From Bombyx mori (taxonomy: Eukaryota; Arthropoda; Insecta; Lepidoptera; Bombycidae), in the NCBI RefSeq assembly GCF_030269925.1, contig NC_085112.1:8681501-8745500 (forward strand): a stretch of DNA of 64,000 nt, read 5' to 3'. The notes beneath the pieces were generated by a model, which was not told where the DNA came from, made no database searches, and saw only the letters and a list, made by a program, of their open reading frames with translations. A program made the translations under genes and the position numbers. Each line of letters opens with the position of its first letter. Position 1 is the first letter of the stretch. Positions 40,949 through 56,189 of the stretch are shown here, piece after piece.

Positions 40949-41340
40949 ATGGAAGACAGTGAAAGTGTTAGTGACATTGTCGGGTTCATCCGGGATAGGT
41001 ACCCGTCAATTAGGGCCGAGTATCTCGAGTTTAGGGCCGCTCGTAGTAATCCCTCCCCCCCCGCGTCCGTCGCCGCGTACTTTAAACGTGCCTCGGAGGC
41101 ACGCGCCGCGCCCCCCGCCGTCGTATCAAATTCGAGCGCACGTTCCCACGATGCGGCTCACATAGCGCCTAACGCTACCCCCACCCCCGCGCCCGCGTCG
41201 ATTACGTCATCGCGCGCTTCGCCCGTCGCGACCTCGATCGTTTCGAGTTCAGGCTCCGATACCGAATCGGAGATGGATTTCGAATCCGCGTCAAGCCCTC
41301 AGCCTGGAACTTCGGATGGGTTCCAAACCGTAACGCGCGG
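40949..41340 (+). pseudogene. N-terminal fragment of a jockey-like ORF1
   Basis: 130 codons from MEDSESVSDIVGFIRDRYP to GFQTVTRGK. It parallels the intact ORF1 at 17742: both have RYP-x-x-x-AE-(F/Y)-LEF near residue 20, a Ser/Pro/Ala-rich stretch, an acidic Ser patch (SGSDTESEMDFE) and a following TDGF/SDGF block. The fragment ends at the Helitron junction, before the zinc knuckles. Confidence 0.8.
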
Positions 41341-41385
41341 CAAACAAACAAACAAATCTTTCCTCTTTATAATATTAGTATAGAT

Positions 41386-44300
41386 TAGGAGTGGGTAATA
41401 TCGGTTTTGCCGCGTATCGAATCGTATCTATATATTGAGTATCAATATCGGATATTGAATCTATATATTCTCTGAATCTATATATTGATGGATGCTAGTA
41501 GATTTTCTCGATTCATGATATTTGAGATTTGAAACGTTACGCTGATATAATATCGTAGTAGATATAGATTTAAGTCAACGTTATACGGTTGGTTTTCTGA
41601 TATCAATTTATAATATGATCTTAAAGTAATAAAAAGAACATGAAAATAAAAATATCAAAAAAACTTTCCTTCATGCTTTTACCAGGCTTAGGACTGGCTA
41701 CATTATTTTCAGTTTTTAGTATTTTGTGTCTTAATTTAAAATTACAAAATATACCAAAAGAGTGTAGATTTCAAAAGTTTAATACAAACACAAGAAATAA
41801 ACTCAATTATTTGGATTCAACTAAAAATAGAAAAATGTGTACTTTAAAAATCAAACACAAAAAACTTTTAAGTATTTATAAACACTTGTCCAAAAATTCT
41901 AGTTCAAGGTCAAAGCGCGTGAAATTAAATTCAACGATGCAAATAGGCTATACTGCATTCAAGTTAGGGTCGAAAGTTGAAACTTCTTTCCTAAATTGTA
42001 TCCTGCTGATACGCTAAGAATAATCTACAGACATATGGACTTAAATATAAGGTTTACAATTGTATGGATAATGCCTGTTTCTGTTTCATTCATCACATGA
42101 TATCCCTATCGTGCGCTCACTCACTCTGGCCGATTCGATACGAACCAAACGAATATTGCTGATATTCACGAATCGGTACCATAGATTATACACTTAATAT
42201 ATACGAGATAGATGCGCAACTCTCATTTTTATTTTTGCTTTAGTTAAAGCCCGGTCCAGCAGGCGTCGCTACGGTCGATTATTAGTCTCCCTACCCCCCA
42301 CCAGGTGGCTTTTATAGTAATTTTAATATTTTTAATAACTCTCTTTATGAAAAAATCTTATCGTTTAGAATCGCTGAAATTCCCGGTAGTACTTATGAGA
42401 TATTAAGGAATGTTTGATTGTGTTCAGCATTCTAATCGATAAGATCTTTTCATACAGAGAGAAAACAGTTTTTTAAAATAAAAAGCTGTAATTCTCTGTA
42501 AGCTATTTAATTTCCCTATATTACAAACAATTTTCTGTTAAAAGATTGTATGAACGTACAATTGTATAAAATTTCGAATAACAATAATTCCTCTAGATTA
42601 ATCCTACTAGCGTACTTATTAACATTAAATCGAAAGTTATCTAAAAGTTAATTAAGTCTAGATAATCAAATCATTCTATGTCAATAAGTCATTTGTGCGA
42701 AATATAAACATGTCAGCTTTCCATTACAAACATAGTAGACAATTTGAATTAAATTAAATAAATTTGTTTCTTAACGATAGCAGTTCTTGCTTAAAGTTGA
42801 TCGTGACAGATCATGATCATGATCATCTTGTATGAAAATATTACATCTATAAACACTACCTATGCTTCGTCATACAATAATTGTCATTTAAACTAGCATT
42901 GTAGAGATAATACACACACTAAAGTGAATACTAAATTATTCTTAACATTCTTATATTTGGTAATACTAGATGAAACAAACAGCAGATTGAAAGAAAATCA
43001 TCTTAAAGTTAATTACATTCATTACAAACCATTAGTTTGCATTTTGTTACAAAAGAAACTGATGTTCGTTACATGCAAATGAATTATAAACATACACATG
43101 CAAACATAAAATGTAAATTTATCTTTTAATCCAAATTAAATGTACATTAATATTACATCTAAATAATAGAAAGGGTTTCGAAAATTTTTATTGGACTCAA
43201 CAGCAGACGAGCACGCAACCCGGCTCATGATAAGTGGTCACCAGTGCTTATAAACTTCAGCAGTGCCATAGGGGTTGCTGTCTATCACTTAAGTTTTAAT
43301 AAATTATTAATATACTCAGTCACAAGCATATTGATTTCACATAATGAAAATGTAAGAAACATAATCATGTTTGGGCATTTTCATTTATATCTGCTCATAC
43401 AGAAAACACAACTTAGTAAAAATATATTCCACAGTTAATCTAAATAATTGCAAATAATGCTTTTGAAGACCGTTGACTTTTGATCATTAATTAAAATCAT
43501 CTTCTCGTAGAATTTACAAAAGGTTATTTACAAAAATTTATATCAGTATTTTCATATATTACTAACTTACTAATTACAACTATTCAAACGTAATACTATA
43601 ACTATAAGAACTAAACAACCTATTTTAAAACAAAATTGGCATCAATTTAGTTCTTATGAACTATTTCAATTATTAATTTATCAATTATAAACATATTTAA
43701 AAAAAATTAAGATCCCTTGAGAGTTCACGTTCCTTGCTGAATCAGTTTCTCTTCTGAAACGGAGAAACAAAGTATCTTAAGTATGTAACAAATATTGAAA
43801 AAATACGACCATGAAAAATTTAGTGTTAATGTAATCTTACTTACAAATTAATATATTATATAACACGTTCTGGTTCAAATATAGTGCATCAATCTTTTCA
43901 TGTTTCAGACATTTTAGTGCTCCTTATAATTTTTCCATAAAATTTTGTCATTATCAAACCTTTGTCTACAAAAATAAAAACATTATTTTATATTGGGTAG
44001 AAGGATGAACGTAGTCACAGACCACTTGGTGTAACTTAGTTATCAAACACCAGGAAACAAAACGTGAATGCCATCATCTAACTTTGGATGTGAGATCAAT
44101 TGTGCTGTATTTTATTTAAACAGGAAAGCATGACTGATTGATCATTCCAAAAAACTAGTTCGGGCCCACTTGACAATAAGCATATAATACGCTGAGTTGC
44201 AAAACATAAATACTTCCACCCACTCGAGACAATTTTATTATCTGAGGTGTGTGTGTGATAGTACGAGACTTAATACCGACTGTTTTGATCAAAACTTAAC

Positions 44301-46001
44301 ATATATGATAGCTAGGCAGCAGAAATAGGAAGGACCATTAGTTGGTGCTAATTCATTTAATTATATTATGAATAATAATTCTGTTAGCAAATAATATACC
44401 GGGAAAATAGTGTAAACTCACCGTTATCAAGGCATCCGAAATAGCATTTCATTTTCGATCTTCGAGGCATGCTGATTTTTAATAATAAACTTTCTGTAAG
44501 AAATGAAAATAGTTACACAGGCTTACGAAACGCTAACGAAGAAAAAAGTATTGGAGCCAAGTTATGTCTAAAGAGAATTCAAAACAGAGTTTCTCAATGT
44601 CTAATCGTCTAATATTCTCATAAAGCTAAAAGTTGCTCTAAATTAATACTACAACGTAAAATAACTCACACCAAGACCAAAAAAAAACGATTTAAAAAAT
44701 TAAAGCGTTACGACATTTTGAAAACTCTTTTTTTTTTTGAGGTTGTTTTACGGCCCTGGAATTTTGAAAACTTCAAAGCAGTGTTTCCAGTTACGTTTTT
44801 TTTACCACATTTTACCCTAGTTTCTTTTGAATTTATCCCTAAAATTTCCTAAACAACTTTCATAAATCCTTTATATAGAAAACATAAATAAAATACAGAA
44901 AATAAACCACAGCATATTATTTAATGTAGGTATATATAATATAAACGCCCCCAGAAGATTATAGATCTATAGGATTAGAATTTTCAAGGAAGTCAACGCA
45001 TTGCTTTTATATTCTTTTGCTGCACGCAACCTAACACTGTTCGGTTCTAAAATTGAGCAATTGTTTGCTGGCAAAGTTGGGAACTTTCTATGAAGCAAGC
45101 CGTTCAGGGTTTCATTAGAAAGCCTGTTTCTTTTGTCAGTTTTTACATTTGAGAACACTGAATAATCTTTCCACCTCAGTCTTTGAAGAAGGAACTGCTA
45201 GCAAAAGTGAAATGACAATTACAAGGTTTTCGTGATAATCTTTCATGGTACATGAAGTACCTGTATATTACAATACGAGTAAGTTCTGGTGACATCAACG
45301 AAAACAGGTAAATAAAAATTTGGCGGATTATACTTATTGGGATTCTGGGGAATCCCTAAGAAAAAAGCAGTGGCTTAATCTATGATTTACTTTACTAGAG
45401 GGTTACTGTTGAATCAAACCTTCTTTATAGTTTTTATACACAACTCTGTTTTATTCTTTTACTTGTCAACTCGACTTAATGTCATTCTCTCCATAAAATA
45501 AAATGTTCATTGTTTTACTTTAATTATCGTTTATTTTAAAATTCACAACAGTTACTAGTATAGGCTTTGCTTTTTACCCAGAAATATCCTAAATCCTGGA
45601 ATTTTTTAAATTGTCTTTATCATTCAAAATATCAGCTATTTTTCCCTAAAAAAGAGAGAATTCCCTAAAAGTGGAAGCACTGCTTCAAAGTACGCTAACC
45701 TTTTTTATTGAGTCAGAACTCGTATCTGCCATCTAGTGAGTTTATTAGTTCATTAAGGCCAAAACGTTTCAAAAATGACCTCGCCGGTTCCTAAAGATGA
45801 CGCTAGTTGAATGTTCTTTTCCTTTGTATGGGAGTTGCACCCCCCTGATCGGTACGATACGCCGATGCGCATCACATCGAGCAATATCGTGTATCGGCTG
45901 ATATCGATATATAGATTTCGTGCGGGGCGATATCGGATTCAACGATATTGTTGCGATATATAGATATTGAATCTATATACGATTTATATCACCCACTCCT
46001 A
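41386..46001. mobile_element. hAT-type DNA transposon, decayed
   Basis: Terminal repeats TAGGAGTGGGTAATAT (left) and, in reverse, TAGGAGTGGGTGATAT (right). The perfect 8-bp duplication gtatagat lies at 41378-41385 and 46002-46009. Length 4.6 kb. Subterminal zones on both sides are full of 'atcgtatctatatattga'-like repeats. A transposase C-terminus remains at 44960-45230. 43185-43280 is a degenerate family B insertion, 43985-44110 possibly an old family A piece. Inserted at the last bases of the Helitron. Confidence 0.85.
44960..45230 (-). pseudogene. hAT transposase dimerisation-domain remnant
   Basis: The minus strand reads LLLAVPSSKTEVERLFS, then after a one-base frame change FSNVKTDKRNRLSNETLNGL. 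These correspond to the conserved hAT C-terminal dimerisation region (P-x-SS-x-x-x-ER-x-FS ... RNRL). Upstream catalytic parts are not recognisable, so the element is not autonomous. Confidence 0.75.
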
Positions 46002-46009
46002 GTATAGAT

Positions 46010-48195
46010 TAGTATAGATATAGACAAGCAAGACTTAGCCATCGTTCATGTGAGTATACAAAGGCAAATAAGTACGGGGGCCCATAAATTTTTATGTCCG
46101 TTACACAGTAACTGGATGCTGCATATACATACTTGATTTCAGAAAATTTAAATATACAACTGGTTCGTATCAAAGAACATATATAATAGTAATAAAAAAA
46201 AAATACTAGTCACTTTTGTTTAAGATCTCATCACTCTGTAACAATTCCTTTAAATTCTTATGAATTAAATATAAAGTTTTCTGAAAATCAAAGTTATTAC
46301 CGGATCGGAAATAAAATGCCACAGCACTGTGCAACCGCGGTAGAAACTCTGCAGGCTTTGCTTTTTTTTTTATTCCACGAACTCAGCCCAATACATTAAA
46401 CATCCGTGTAGATTTAACCTAGACTATAAATAAATTGTAAGTTATAAATTGTTAGAACATCAGTTTAATAATTTTTTTCTATTACCATATTTATAACTTC
46501 ATCGTTCATAAAGCACGCACATTGCTGACGTCCATGGGCGACCGTATCCACTCACCATCAGGTGGGCTGTATGCTCATCAGGTAAGGAAGATAAAAACAA
46601 GGACAGTAAAAAAATTACAGTTTTCATGAATATCTTGTAAGTAACCCACAATTTAAGTAAGCACAACGGTCGATTATACCATACATTACCGGCTGCCTAT
46701 CTTCCAATAGGAACTCGCAATGTTTAAAGCGGGTAGGTATAAGGTATAAGTGTCCAGAAAGAGACAACTAATCTTAGCACTGAGCCGCCGCGATTGTGGA
46801 GGGACAGGAACAGAGATTTTGTACCCTGAGTGCTTCAAACTCTCTCAATGTCGATTCGTAAACCCATTTGCCCAAAATGCCCCCTTTGAACACATAAAGA
46901 CGACGAGATTGCGTAACGAGATTCGGAGACGGTACCTCCCCAGTCGCCAATGTGGGATACATCCATGTGCCCATCCCCAAAACTTCCCGTATGCCAATCC
47001 AAATATAAAAAAAATTATATAATTATTTGAAAGTGCATAATTAATTAGTCGCTGTTGGAAGATAAAGCAATTGTGGAAAGACAAATCTCTTACGAATCAC
47101 AGACACGTAGATAGCACTTGATAGCAAGTTAGAGAGTTAATTAGACGAAAGTTAAGCAGTTAACAAAGCTAATATTTTCCGTATGAGAGACTGCCTGTCT
47201 CTCAAGTACCGTTATGTTTCCGCAACCCAATTTAAATGTTATGCAATCAATGTAAAAAAAATTAAAGGATCGGTTCATTGAACTTTTCATGTGGATAAAA
47301 TTATTTGTGAAATTCAGGAACCCCTTACTTGTACAATATTTATTTTAAGTTTGTTAGATTGATTTATGGGAAAACTTTTTATTTAGACATATTAAATTTA
47401 ATGAGCTTACAACTTGCCACAAGCAGACCCGTTGTAAACAATCCATTGCTAATTGCAGCAGTAAAAACAGTTGAAATTAGGCTGTGACCTCAATCACAAT
47501 GCAAAGGCTTGAGTTAGTAATTCGAGACAAAAATACTGTTAGATAGATAGATCCTAACGATGTTTCTTCTTTTGTGTTTTATGTATTTCATTAGTAAAAT
47601 TTAAAAATGTCTATGGAAATTGTTCACCGGTATAGTCGTATCACCCAATATAAGACGACTTATCGTTTAGGCCAGAGCCAGGCCTCAGAGTTAAAGTTTT
47701 GAAAGACGGTTATTTACAAGCAAGTTTAACTCGGATAAGTTCGGTTTATTAAATCATAAATATTCAATAAAATAAGTTCTGCTCATATCCGCCTAAGTAG
47801 CTTTAGAATAATTTTTGAAATGGTTGTAATTGTTCCGGGGAAACGTATTTCGTGAATCAATCTTCCTGTGATTAAAAAAAAACCTTGCCTTCGTAAAGGT
47901 AAAAATTGTGTCAGAGCGCGAACGTAAATGTAAAAAAAATCCTGTTGAGTTTCAATAAATTTATTAAAATAACAAAAAAAGAGTTTCTAATTCATAAGGA
48001 AGAGAATGGGACCCCTTAATGCTCAAAACAGTGCTCGCGGACTACCGACACTGAAGAGATGTAATTACGAAGGTAAGTGCTAAGAAGGTTTAGAAAATAC
48101 AGGCCGGTGAGATTTTCGCCGCTAAACTGGTAGTCTACCTTTCAGCAATGAGCCCAAGGAAAAGCTTTAAATTACAGAAATAATCTGTAAAAACT
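46010..48195. other. Mostly unique DNA; island at 46740-47000
   Basis: 46530-46590 is a family B tail ('actcaccatcaggtgggctg'). 46740-47000 is a GC-richer block with open frames on both strands (90 codons plus, 79 minus) but no recognised protein. The rest is AT-rich with no gene seen. Confidence 0.35.
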
Positions 48196-48199
48196 ATAA

Positions 48200-48310
48200 A
48201 TAAAAAAGTAGGCTTGGCTCTGCCTCTGGCATTGCTGACGTCCATGAGCAACGGTAACCACTTACCTTCAGGTGGGCCGTATGCTCGTCTGCCTACAAAA
48301 GCAAAAAACA
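48200..48310 (+). repeat. Family B LINE 3' end
   Basis: 'ggcttggctctgcctctggc', 'ttcaggtgggccgtatgctc', 'gtctgcctacaaaagcaaaa'. Confidence 0.65.
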
Positions 48311-48314
48311 AAAC

Positions 48315-48828
48315 TTTCAAGGTAATTTAGTTTACTAAGCTTTGGTTTTCATTTCACTATTTTAAACCGATCCGATTCTATATCACTAGGTGGAAACGAT
48401 GTTGACATCCCGATAGTAGACTGAAGCTCATTAACAGCATTGCGAAACCGCTGCCACCAACCTTGAGACATGAGGTCGAATGACATATACAATACAAAAT
48501 AATTTATTACCAAAACAAATTACAATTTGAACAACTACGGAGCTTGCACTAGGCAAGCCTGCACCGTGAGCATCCGTTACACTCAACAATTACTATTTAC
48601 GCCTCAGTTCCCAAATAATAAATAAATTAGATAAAAATAATTTTAAAAATGTTCCCCCTTTTTGTTCCCTCTTTTTTCTCTAACTTTTTCGGTTTTAATT
48701 GCAAATATATTCTTGTACTCATTCATATTCGACAAAACTTAATTGAACCACATTGTTAGGAGACGAAATTTTTATTTGTTATTGATTGATCATAAAAAAC
48801 TTCATCTTGCTGCTCTGAATTGACAAAT
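48315..48828. other. Non-coding, nothing recognised
   Basis: AT-rich; 'accttgagacatgaggtcga' near 48460 may be a trace of an old SINE. Confidence 0.35.
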
Positions 48829-48832
48829 TTAT

Positions 48833-49070
48833 TACTGGTGGTAGGACCCTATAGTGAGTCCGCGCGGGTAGGTACCACCACCCGCCTATTTCTGCCGTGA
48901 TCCAGTAATGCGTTTCGGTTTGAAGGTTGGGGCAGTCGTTGTAACTATACCTGAGACCTTACAACTTATATCTCAAGGTGGCGCATTTACGTTGTAGAAG
49001 TCTATTGGCTCCAGTAACCACTTAACACCAGGTGGGCAGTGAGATCGTCCACCCACCTAAGAAAAAAAAA
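48833..49070 (+). repeat. Family A repeat
   Basis: 'actggtggtaggaccctata', 'taatgcgtttcggtttgaag', 'ttaacaccaggtgggcagtg', A tail. Confidence 0.75.
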
Positions 49071-49114
49071 TTGTATTAAGTTTAAGGTAAAGAAAGTGAT
49101 TAAATTTTATTGAA

Positions 49115-49345
49115 ATTAGATTAGCATCAATGCATGTGACTAGAAGATGTATGGAAATGGTAGTGCAAGGTAGATTGGGAAGAGGTCGACCGAAGAAGAC
49201 ATGGATGGAGTGTGTGAATGACGATATGAGAGAGAGAGGAGTGAGTGTTGAGATGACGGCTGATAGAAGAGAATGGAAGAGAAAAATTAGCTGTGCCGAC
49301 CCCACCTAGTGGGATAAGGTGGAGAAAAAGAAGAAGAAGAGATTA
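49115..49345 (+). pseudogene. RTE-clade LINE 3' end with GAA tail
   Basis: Encodes RRCMEMVVQGRLGRGRPKKT and WMECVNDDMRERGVSVEMT, then 'gccgaccccacctagtggga', 'taaggtggag' and (aag)n. Same family as 35778-36210 but with the frame intact in this short stretch. Confidence 0.7.
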
Positions 49346-49349
49346 GAAT

Positions 49350-51130
49350 CAATACTGTTTTTTGTTTATGTCAGCTACTTGTTATCTTAGAAACGTGTGA
49401 AAATGAATACAAATACAGAAAACTGCATCGAAAACATTCGGTAATACGTTGTACGTTGCGAATTTAATTCAATGAATTTCAGCTTGAGATAGATAAAATG
49501 TTCACTTAATTATGAATGCTACAGTTTCCGAAGACAAAATCGCTGTTGCATCCCTTACGTATTCATGTTTGCCAACTCAGCGCCGGCTCTGGAAGAAACT
49601 GTCTGCAAAACGTGTCTCGACTACTGAGATGCAACTACTACGATTCGGAAATGCAGCTTTATTGAGATGTTACAAATACCAGTCTTCTTAAACTCTTTAG
49701 GTAAACTTTTTTCAACGGGTCGCGTGGTTTATTAAACTGGATATTTGCTTAGTGACCTTTAGGTTAAAAATAAAGATTTTTTTTTGTTTTTTTTTTAATT
49801 CTGTTTAATTTGGAAATGTCTTGAAATATTTGTTACTTCTTTTTTTTTTATTACCATCGAAAACATAATAAGCACAAATTATGTGCGCGCACACGTACGA
49901 ACGCATATAGGATAGATAGATGATAGATGATAACAATAAAATAAACGAAATGAAATATGTACTATAAGTTTCATAACATATTAAATTTTAGGTACAACTT
50001 TGAAAATTTGACGTTTATAATCTGTACAAAGTTAGCACGAGCGAAACACACAACCATTGTGTTTGACAGTGAGGCTGGTTGATAGATCAGGCAAGTGCCT
50101 ATCAATGAGTTCGAACAGTTAAACTAAAAGTTTTGGCCGCCGGGAAAACCCTTGACATAATGTCTGACACATTCTCCCGAGAAATATACGTTCTGTAAAC
50201 TTTACCTACCCATGTTTACCTATGCACGATATTTTCATACGAAAGTGTTTTGTAAAGTTACCCCTAATAACTTATTGACCGTCGTATCCCCAGAGGCCAG
50301 TAATGTATATATAAAACAAATATAAGGGTTTCTTTACTCGTTACGGTTATTTATTGAATCCTTAAATATTTTACAGCATCACATTAATGAAAAACTTCCA
50401 ATAAAATGGTTTTTTGACACGCAATGTTCAAAGATCGAAATTGTCCGGTAAAGTTCAATGTTACTAAGTATTAAGCATATTCAAGTAAGCTAATACTGCT
50501 CTGAGATGGTCGAGTGTTAAAAACAAGACTTATCTTGAAGTAATATTCATACCAATTATTCATACATTCTCATTAAATGCCTTAATTTACATTTAAAAGG
50601 TGAGAGTAACGTAGGAAAACTTGTCTAAGTTATTTCATAGCGCAATCAATGTATTCAGTAGGTATTTGATTTTTAAATGTAATAATATTATCTGTGACGG
50701 TGACAGAGAAATACGAAAATCAAACTGCAACTAATTTTATATTCGTCAGAAATGTTCCAGATTACAATCCTTTTACCTTCACATTATTTGAATGATAAAA
50801 TGCTATACCTAAATTCAAGCGTTGTTTCAACAGACTGACTCTTACTAGGCAATTTAATAGTATGATCCCTTAAATAATTCAATTGTATGCACTCCGCCGG
50901 GAACAAAAGCGGACGGATTTCGCACTGAACATAACATAATTTGGAGCTCCACATTCGTAAATTGCAAAGCTTTTTAGTGTTTTAATTTTAGCATTGTTTG
51001 TTGTAGTCTATTTTATGTCGCTGTTCCAAATTTTACTGTCAAACTTTGGTGACAAGTTCCCTAAACATAACACAGATTCATAAGACGTAATCACTACTTT
51101 AAGTTTTGTTTGATTTTTCATTACTATTTT
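49350..51130. other. AT-rich non-coding DNA
   Basis: (gata)n-like run near 49908-49932. No gene or known repeat identified. Confidence 0.4.
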
Positions 51131-51139
51131 TTCCGCTAC

Positions 51140-51247
51140 CTAATCGTTAGTGGCCTAATGGGTTATTCCAACTACACGTGGATGGGAGGAAAGCTCACGG
51201 GGCTCAACCAGAGAGAACTTGCTAACACTAGCCCTAGCAAGTGCAGT
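51140..51247 (-). repeat. Bm1-type SINE, part 1 (split by insertion)
   Basis: 'aagctcacggggctcaacca' and 'ttgctaacactagccctagc' are Bm1 words. It continues at 53531-53622 ('agcaagtgcagtgccttgca', 'caccggaccggaatcgcgac') after the R1-clade insertion. The 12-bp agcaagtgcagt is repeated on both sides. Confidence 0.7.
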
Positions 51248-53622
<2,375 letters not shown>

Positions 53623-53624
53623 AT

Positions 53625-55126
53625 TAATACAAAACTTTTCTTGGTCTTTAGCTAAGTGTTACAGGTTTTTAGGTAGGCCCACGCGAGTATGTACCACCGT
53701 AAGATAGGATAGATAGATAAGATGGTATGATTCAGAAGGCGGCATTAATGTCGCAGTATTTGTGGCTCCAGTGACCGTTTAATATTACCTAAATCGCTAG
53801 CTCATTAACGCTAATAAATATTAAATGAACTTATTATTACTATCAATGTGTATATAAAAAGCTAAAGTGATGAAGCAAACATATGTATATGTTTGATACT
53901 TTACTATCAGTAACTATCTTAATAACTTAATTAAACGCCTTTTATCTTTAGAAGCAGTAATGAAAAATCGTTAAAAATCCACGTAAACGTCTAAATTTTA
54001 GTAAGAAAATTCGGCATGCGACAAAGACATTCCTTGACGGCGACAAGACGACTATCCCCTTTTGTTCTTGAGGTGTCTATTCAAGCAGCGAAAGATAAAA
54101 ATTACCAAGTCGGAGGTGGTTCGAGGCGTTTTTATCAAAGAAGAAAACAAAGGGTTGTTTAATGACGGTATTAGTGGAAAGTTCACGATAAATTCGGCCT
54201 CGTTAGGGGTTCTTTGTCACTGTTGTATTGTGTCGTGAGTCAGGTACTCAAGAACTGAACTGTTTTATTAATAAACCTAATTCATTGTGAATTTTAATAA
54301 GTGAAGCGTATTCGGTACACGAATCGACGGGAATTCTAATTTAAATGTTAACAAATGAATTTATGGTTTGGTTTACTTAGAGCGTTTAATTTGAATATAG
54401 TTCAAACTGTGTATTTACTTTGTGTGTGATTTTCATAATTTAATGAGATCGTCTTGAGAAACTTAGGCGGAATGTTTTAAATGCTTCATATACAATTAGG
54501 TATATGCCGCTAGCAAATCTTGTTTGAAATAACGTGGATTCATTGCCGAGGGGCAAAAAGTGACTAAAGGGTAACTGATAGTATTGTGTAACATTGTAGC
54601 AGCTCCCACTGTTAGTACCACGCACCATATTTGGTTTCCTCAACGCATTTTGAACGCAGAAATTTGAATTATACTCTTAATATTCAAGGTAGCATATCCA
54701 TTACTCCAATAAAAATAAAGCGCATTAACATATTGGTTAACAACTTGAGATTGTTGGATTTTTTTGTCGATGGGCAGATAAATACATAACCCATGTAGTG
54801 ATCTCGTAACCGGCTCAGAATCTGCTACCTGAAGTCAAAATCACGTTTGCAATGTAATAAGGACTTTACTAATTTTAGAAGCCGAAAATGGTGCCAAGGT
54901 GCTAAAGTGATAATAATTTTTTCTACTACGAAATCAAAGTCCGATACTTGAATTCTGTACCCTTGAAGTTGATTGCTTATGTCCTTATCTCGTATATCTG
55001 CTTAATATAACCATGACAGAATTGGTTGGAAACGTTGCATATGAAAAGTTACTTAAGCGAAAACAAAACTATAAAAATATACCATAAAATGAAATCAAAC
55101 TCGGGATACTGTTAAATTTTGGTAAT
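53625..55126. other. Non-coding; degenerate family A at 53670-53800
   Basis: 53670-53800 retains 'tgtaccaccgtaag' and 'ggctccagtgaccgtttaat'. 54000-54260 is slightly GC-richer with no recognised content. Confidence 0.35.
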
Positions 55127-55139
55127 AGTCCGTGACACT

Positions 55140-56143
55140 TTTGTTTTTTTGGTCATAAGGAAATCGCCAGACTCCCACCCTCCACTGGGGATGGCGGGCG
55201 GGGTACGTCAGAGTCGAACCGACTAAAACCTCCTGTCGCTCAACAACCAGTATCCAAACCTCGCATGAGAACAGAACTCATGAAAAGGTAAAGGGGGGAG
55301 CCCTTGAAGCGTTTGAGTGAACCGCTTAGTGCAGAGCACATCTCTCCCACCACCCTCCCCTTCAGGACGCCGGACAGGAGGTCGTCGGCGCCACGACCAC
55401 CAGCCCTCTCGATCGGCAGGCTATCCGGAGCCCGCCTAGATGGCGCCGGTTAGAATGGGTTATCCTACGGAATACCCCGCTGGGTCAAAACCAGCGTGGT
55501 TCGAGGATAGCCGGCCTTCCATCACCCGGATGCTCTTACCTAAAACGCGTGCAGAGCAGCTTGCACGTCGTCTTCTTAGGCCCCCTTCGCCGGTTCCCAA
55601 ACCGACATGTGAGGGGGATCTGAAACACTTAGGAGGGCCAGGGCTTGTGCGAGGTCCGCCTCCCTGGCCCCCGTCGACGGCGGTGGGCTTGTGCGTCTCT
55701 CACGCGCCCCGCCGCCTCCTTCTGCGAGATGGTGCACTCGCAGAAGTCGAGCATCGCCCTCCACGACTCGTCGTCGCCGAGCATCGATGCCACAACACTC
55801 GGCAACGACAAGTCGTTTCCTATTTTTTCGAGGAGGGCACGGCGCCACCCCTTCCATGCGGGGCAGGCGATGAGCGTGTGCTCCGTCGTGTCCAAGTCGT
55901 AACCGCAATGGTGGCACTCTGCCGTCGGCTCGGCTCCGATCCGGTGCAGGAACTCACCGAAGCAACCATGCCCAGTGAGCACCTGCGTGAGCCGGAAGGT
56001 GAGGCGTCCTCTATCACGATTCACCCAGTCCACAAGAACTGGGCCACTGATAGTCAGCAGCGAGTGCCTCCGCCTCCAGGACCCAAGGTGGCGTCCCAGC
56101 CAGCACATACGCCACCTCGAAAGAGATGGTGCGATAACCACGG
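55140..56143 (-). pseudogene. R1-clade LINE, 5'-truncated, internally deleted
   Basis: Third copy of the family, minus strand, with target duplication agtccgtgacact (55127-55139, 56144-56156). The protein resembles the 51249 copy but jumps from the region ending DYQW to PVLVDWVNRDRG, a deletion of roughly 150 bp near 56040, with frame changes around it. The zinc motif CHHCGYDLDTTEHTLIAC is retained. The poly(A) tail is short and degraded. Confidence 0.85.
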
Positions 56144-56189
56144 AGTCCGTGACACTAGGTATTATGAGTATGAGTATATACATAGGCGG

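Larger units (their letters stand above)
40265..41384 (-). mobile_element. Helitron carrying a captured retrotransposon 5' end
   Basis: Same termini as its 210-bp neighbour. Identical Helitron sequence runs to 'gacaatgtcggcttct' (to 40383) and resumes at 'aaacaaacaaacaaatcttt' (41341). Between these lies 957 bp of GC-rich foreign DNA, which replaces about 50 bp of the empty copy. The cargo is a jockey-like 5' leader plus 130 codons of ORF1. The cargo points plus, the Helitron minus. Confidence 0.85.

Noticed and set aside
46750..47022. Downstream exon for the candidate gene starting at 38570
   Set aside because: No acceptor/donor pair in the right phase and no protein similarity to support joining them.
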